This document shows positions 6,172-8,705 of a stretch of DNA of 8,705 nucleotides, one piece after another. The position numbers and the translations under genes were made by a program. This DNA is from Rhizobiales bacterium UBA3584. Lineage in GTDB: Bacteria; Pseudomonadota; Alphaproteobacteria; Rhizobiales; Devosiaceae. Positions within the stretch are counted from its first letter, which is position 1, and every line of letters starts with the position of its first letter. The stretch is from positions 41,132 to 49,836 of the forward strand of contig DFMV01000022.1 of NCBI GenBank assembly GCA_002375765.1, given 5' to 3'. A model generated the notes under the pieces. That model did not search any database, had not been told where the DNA came from, and worked only from the letters and a program-made list of their open reading frames with translations.

Positions 6172-6449
6172 AAGCGGGAGAACGTCCTTGCCCATCCGGC
6201 CGCGCGATCAAGGGCATAGACTTCGGATGTTACAATCGGGCCAGCATCCAAATGGGGATGTGCTTGAACGGTCCCGACGAGTGCAGGGACCGGACGGAGT
6301 CTTACTCCCCACTCCTCAAGCATAGGAGCATTTGAAAGCTCAACTGAGCCGGGCTGAAATATAGTCATCTTCTCGAGGTCGTCGGCGAGGGCTCGCAGTT
6401 TCGAGATCGTGGCGAGGACATCGGCACGCATGAAGTCGATTTGGGCCAT
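6150..6449 (-). CDS. DUF6634-like small protein
   Basis: A 99-residue protein. The N-terminal helix includes LRALADDLEKM (18-28). It is followed by a conserved-looking core, APMLEEWGVRLRPVPALVGTVQAHP (41-65), then PIVTSEVYALDRAAGWARTFSRFYRLG (71-97). This pattern (a leucine-rich helix, an acidic-Trp turn, RPVP.LVG, IVTSE..ALD...GWARTLSR.YRLG) matches my memory of DUF6634, a small family of unknown function seen in alphaproteobacterial accessory DNA. No catalytic residue set, signal peptide or membrane segment is visible. It starts 57 bases after the stop of the AAA+ protease gene in the same direction, so the two probably share a transcript. It could be an adaptor or regulatory partner of that protease, but nothing in the sequence proves this. 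The ribosome binding site (GAG/AAG-rich) is weak. Confidence 0.72.
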   Translation of the reverse strand: MAQIDFMRADVLATISKLRALADDLEKMTIFQPGSVELSNAPMLEEWGVRLRPVPALVGTVQAHPHLDAGPIVTSEVYALDRAAGWARTFSRFYRLGQT

Positions 6450-6506
6450 TTCGCTTACTCAGGGTTTGGATAGAGAAGAACAACGCGAAGGAAAAGCCCC
6501 GCTCAT

Positions 6507-8429
6507 CTATGGCGTGGTGCCGTTCCGCTCGAGAATGGACAGAAAGTTGGACCCATTGAGGAAGCGCTTGTCGATGAGAGCGTCGGCGACTGCGCGGACA
6601 TCCCCTTTGTGGATGACGATCAAGTCCTTGCTTTGGGAGTAGAGTTCTCGAAGATGCTTGTCGACCGCAGCGGAGTGGCGCTCACTTCGCGCCAGGATCA
6701 ACGGCACGCTCTCCTTGTCTGCACGAAAAATCATTTCTTCGCCGAGACCGGTGCCAAGGTGGAGCAGGCCCACGTGCATTGTTGCCCGTGCGAGGTCACT
6801 GGAGGCGCTTCCGCCCGAGCCAGTCCCCGGTTCCCCGAGCAAAACTTCTTCCGCGGCCCGTCCTGCGAGAGCTTGCACGACGTAGCGTTCGAGGTCGGAC
6901 CGCGTGGACAGATAGGGATCGGTGTCTGTCTGAGTGTATCCGCCGTAGCTGGTTCCCGAGATGATCGAAATCGCTTTGACTTCGCCAAGGCCGAGCTTGT
7001 GACATACAACGGCATGCCCGGCCTCGTGCACCGCAACCCGTTCGACGTGGGCATCTCTGCGGTGCTCCTCGGGAACGAGGACGTCCAAAAGGTCGGTCAT
7101 CTCTATGGCACGCGTTGCGCGCCGCGCAGTCCGTCGCGCGGACTTTACCCAATCTACGACCTGTGCGCCCGTCGCTCCGTGCGAGAGTTCCGCGATGTAG
7201 GTGAGGTCTTCACCAATAAGGTCGCTACCGAGGTGTTGCCTGAATATCCCCGCAAGGGCAGTCGTGTCAGGATAGTCGATTTCGATAATCTTTGACAAAC
7301 GACCGGGTCTGATCAGGGCACGGTCGATACGGTCTCCATGGTTGGTTGCACCAAGGATGATCAAATTGTTGGTGGCGTTCGAAACCGCGCCGTCCAGCGT
7401 GATCAGCAGATGGGTGATCACCGGCAACCACCAGTCTGCTCCGCGAGGAGAGATGGTGGCACGATCAGGGACCGCGTCCAGTTCATCGAGCAGCAGAATG
7501 GCAGGAGACATCGCGCGAGCCGCCGCAAAGGTTTGGTCGATCTGCTTGATGATGCTGTCGAGATACCCAGGCGAATTTGCGAACCAGGCTCCGACGCTGG
7601 TGGCAATCAGGGGCAACCCCGCACTCTTGGCCAGACTGCGCGCGAATGTGGTCTTGCCCATGCCCGGGGGTGAGACCAGGACTGCGTTGCGGTCGATGGC
7701 TTCAAATGGGATCTCACCCCGGCGCCAACTTTCCAGGTCCTCCAGAAGATTGACTGCCCATTCTTTCGCTACACCGTATCCGTGGAGGTCGGCGATTTCG
7801 GGAACGTCAGCCAAGGTGGTGTCGATGCGACGTTTGGAGTCCACAGCGCGTCGCAGGCGGTTCAGACACTCATCGGCATTAGATCCCTGGCGGATACAGG
7901 CCGCCATTTCCTCAAACTCGAGACCTGCGATATCCTTGTTGTGGAGTCCCTCCGGGATAGTGCCGGTCACAGCCTTGATGACGGCCGAGATGACGCGTGC
8001 ATCCGGAGGTGGGAGTTTAAGCACTTGATCGGCTGAGGCCAACATCGCTGGCGGGAGCATTTGCGCGGGTTGATGGGAAATGCCGAAAGCACGACCGCCT
8101 GTGCCGAGGACGGCGACAAGTTGCTGTGAGGTGACGTCATCTCGCGAGGGTTTCTTGATGGCGGGCGGGCAATGGTGAAGGTCCCACGAACCCATCGTCT
8201 TGAGCGCGCGATGCAGAGGTTCACACCAATCGAATGACGGCGCCTCCACCACAAGGCAGAACCCCTCACGCGTGCTGATGTCGCGGATGCCTTCGATCCC
8301 GATAACGCTCTCGATCAATGCCCGCGGAAGAAGGTTCTCCACCGTGTGGCCGCGCTTGCGTGGAAACCTTGCGGTGGATGGTTCCAGTTCGAGATCAAGA
8401 TCGTCCAAATAGTCGTCGTTATCGGCCAT
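6507..8429 (-). CDS. Soluble FtsH-like AAA+ zinc metalloprotease with extra degenerate AAA module
   Basis: A protein of about 640 residues combining an AAA+ motor with an M41-type peptidase. The active AAA module has Walker A SPPGMGKTT (253-261, K259), Walker B ILLLDELDAV (311-320, D315/E316), sensor-1 GATN (360-363) and the arginine-finger region IRPGR (373-377). The peptidase has HEAGH (468-472), and GSASSDLARAT supplies the likely third zinc ligand D545. The acidic N-terminus (DNDDYLDDLDLELEP) has no membrane segment, unlike true FtsH. Residues about 25-195 look like a second, Walker-less AAA module: an AAA-like tail, LPPAMLASADQVLKLPPPDARVISAVI, then a helical lid-like segment. The FtsH Phe-Val-Gly pore loop is not recognisable, and the C-terminal helical region is short. 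I chose ATG 8429 because GGAGA lies five bases upstream; GTG 8450 would add seven residues. Expected job: ATP-driven unfolding and degradation of a cytosolic target, identity unknown. It heads a likely operon with the DUF6634-like gene. Confidence 0.88.
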   Translation of the reverse strand: MADNDDYLDDLDLELEPSTARFPRKRGHTVENLLPRALIESVIGIEGIRDISTREGFCLVVEAPSFDWCEPLHRALKTMGSWDLHHCPPAIKKPSRDDVTSQQLVAVLGTGGRAFGISHQPAQMLPPAMLASADQVLKLPPPDARVISAVIKAVTGTIPEGLHNKDIAGLEFEEMAACIRQGSNADECLNRLRRAVDSKRRIDTTLADVPEIADLHGYGVAKEWAVNLLEDLESWRRGEIPFEAIDRNAVLVSPPGMGKTTFARSLAKSAGLPLIATSVGAWFANSPGYLDSIIKQIDQTFAAARAMSPAILLLDELDAVPDRATISPRGADWWLPVITHLLITLDGAVSNATNNLIILGATNHGDRIDRALIRPGRLSKIIEIDYPDTTALAGIFRQHLGSDLIGEDLTYIAELSHGATGAQVVDWVKSARRTARRATRAIEMTDLLDVLVPEEHRRDAHVERVAVHEAGHAVVCHKLGLGEVKAISIISGTSYGGYTQTDTDPYLSTRSDLERYVVQALAGRAAEEVLLGEPGTGSGGSASSDLARATMHVGLLHLGTGLGEEMIFRADKESVPLILARSERHSAAVDKHLRELYSQSKDLIVIHKGDVRAVADALIDKRFLNGSNFLSILERNGTTP

Positions 8430-8522
8430 GATGTCTCCAGAGCACCTCACCTAACGGCGGGCGCGGATTTTGATGGATGCCTTGCGATGCGCGGCAGCGA
8501 GATCGGGTAGGCGGCCCTGTTG

Positions 8523-8540
8523 GTGAGGCCCGGGCCTCAC
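8523..8540. promoter_or_regulatory. 18-bp perfect palindrome, possible operator
   Basis: GTGAGGCCCGGGCCTCAC is a perfect dyad with no unpaired centre. It lies 94-111 bases upstream of the chosen protease start, in the divergent promoter region. Its length, symmetry and position suit a dimeric repressor or activator. As RNA it would need to open at its centre, and no T-run follows, so a terminator is less likely. Confidence 0.5.
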
Positions 8541-8609
8541 GCTCTCGGCTGAGGGTTAGATCAATCCTGACTACTGATGAGATCAATTCGCGAATGCGGA
8601 AGAATAGGT

Positions 8610-8638
8610 TTGTCGAGATCGATCATCAGCGTTAATAG
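8610..8638 (+). promoter_or_regulatory. Putative sigma-70-type promoter for the right-edge gene
   Basis: A -35-like TTGTCG (8610-8615), a 17-base spacer and a -10-like TAATAG (8633-8638) lie about 50 bases before the ATG at 8691. The spacing is ideal. The match is by eye and unscored. Confidence 0.35.
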
Positions 8639-8690
8639 CCCCTAGATTTCTGGACGCCTTCTTCCCTAAATTTGAGGCAAGGAGGCCATG

Positions 8691-8705
8691 ATGCGGTCTG
8701 GCAAT
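8691..8705 (+). CDS. Start of a gene truncated by the window end
   Basis: AAGGAGG (8679-8685) sits five bases before ATG 8691, a near-ideal ribosome binding site, with another ATG at 8688. Only MRSGN is visible, so the product cannot be named. Its start here makes the protease gene one half of a divergent pair, and the shared upstream region may control both. Confidence 0.5.

Larger units (their letters stand above)
8430..8687. other. Divergent intergenic region upstream of AAA+ protease gene
   Basis: About 258 bases separate the minus-strand protease gene from a plus-strand gene that starts at the window edge. Contents are an 18-bp perfect palindrome (8523-8540), the direct repeat AGATCAAT at 8558-8565 and 8580-8587 (22 bp apart), the palindrome ATTCGCGAAT (8586-8595), and a plausible rightward promoter at 8610-8638. 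No open frame here looks like a gene. Confidence 0.6.

Noticed and set aside
6268..6296. Inverted repeat CGGTCCC/GGGACCG as a terminator
   Set aside because: It lies inside the DUF6634-like coding region with no T-run, and is best explained by coding sequence.
5874..6335. 153-codon plus-strand frame opposite the DUF6634-like gene
   Set aside because: It starts with TTG without a ribosome binding site, runs antisense through the DUF6634-like gene, and has no recognisable domain.
6609..7295. 228-codon plus-strand frame opposite the protease gene
   Set aside because: It is antisense to a gene with intact Walker and HEAGH motifs and shows no domain of its own.
6507..8429. Housekeeping ftsH
   Set aside because: There are no transmembrane segments, the N-terminal region is unlike FtsH, the pore-loop motif is unrecognisable, and the gene lies in an accessory setting.

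Overview
The window looks like an accessory (defence or mobile-element) segment of a GC-rich Alphaproteobacterium, possibly a sphingomonad or a rhizobial/rhodobacterial relative. This is an inference from GC-rich codon use, Shine-Dalgarno-led genes, and a DUF6634-like small protein of a type I associate with alphaproteobacterial accessory DNA. No ribosomal, tRNA or core-metabolism gene is present, and I recognise no transposase or integrase.

Left block (244-3624, + strand): three overlapping genes form what I read as a complete ABC-three-component (ABC-3C) conflict system. Their order is an effector with an N-terminal PD-(D/E)XK-type nuclease and a C-terminal ABC-3C domain (337 aa), a middle component (about 163 aa), and an SMC/Rad50-like ABC ATPase with a central coiled coil and a CPMC zinc-hook-like motif (about 632 aa). 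The overlaps of 16 bp and 8 bp indicate translational coupling. In the model for this class, the ATPase senses or remodels abnormal DNA, the middle component couples it to the effector, and the nuclease cuts. Upstream (1-243) there is a pair of about 24-bp direct repeats around a small dyad, and a possible leader peptide with a strong ribosome binding site.

Middle (3957-5099, + strand): a class II Fic protein (putative AMP-transferase) with an N-terminal inhibitory motif and a C-terminal winged helix. It has its own AT-rich, operator-like promoter region.

Right block (5173-8429, - strand): a soluble AAA+ zinc metalloprotease related to FtsH but without membrane segments, then (57 bp on) a DUF6634-like small protein, then, after about 570 bp of palindrome- and repeat-rich DNA, a small protein resembling a lone LysR-type winged helix. 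The protease appears to carry a degenerate, Walker-less AAA module ahead of its active AAA module and an intact HEAGH peptidase. This set is the best candidate here for a little-described system: a soluble ATP-driven protease with a small partner and a DNA-binding regulator. An 18-bp perfect palindrome lies upstream of it, and three 21-bp tandem repeats lie upstream of the regulator. A divergent gene begins at the right edge.
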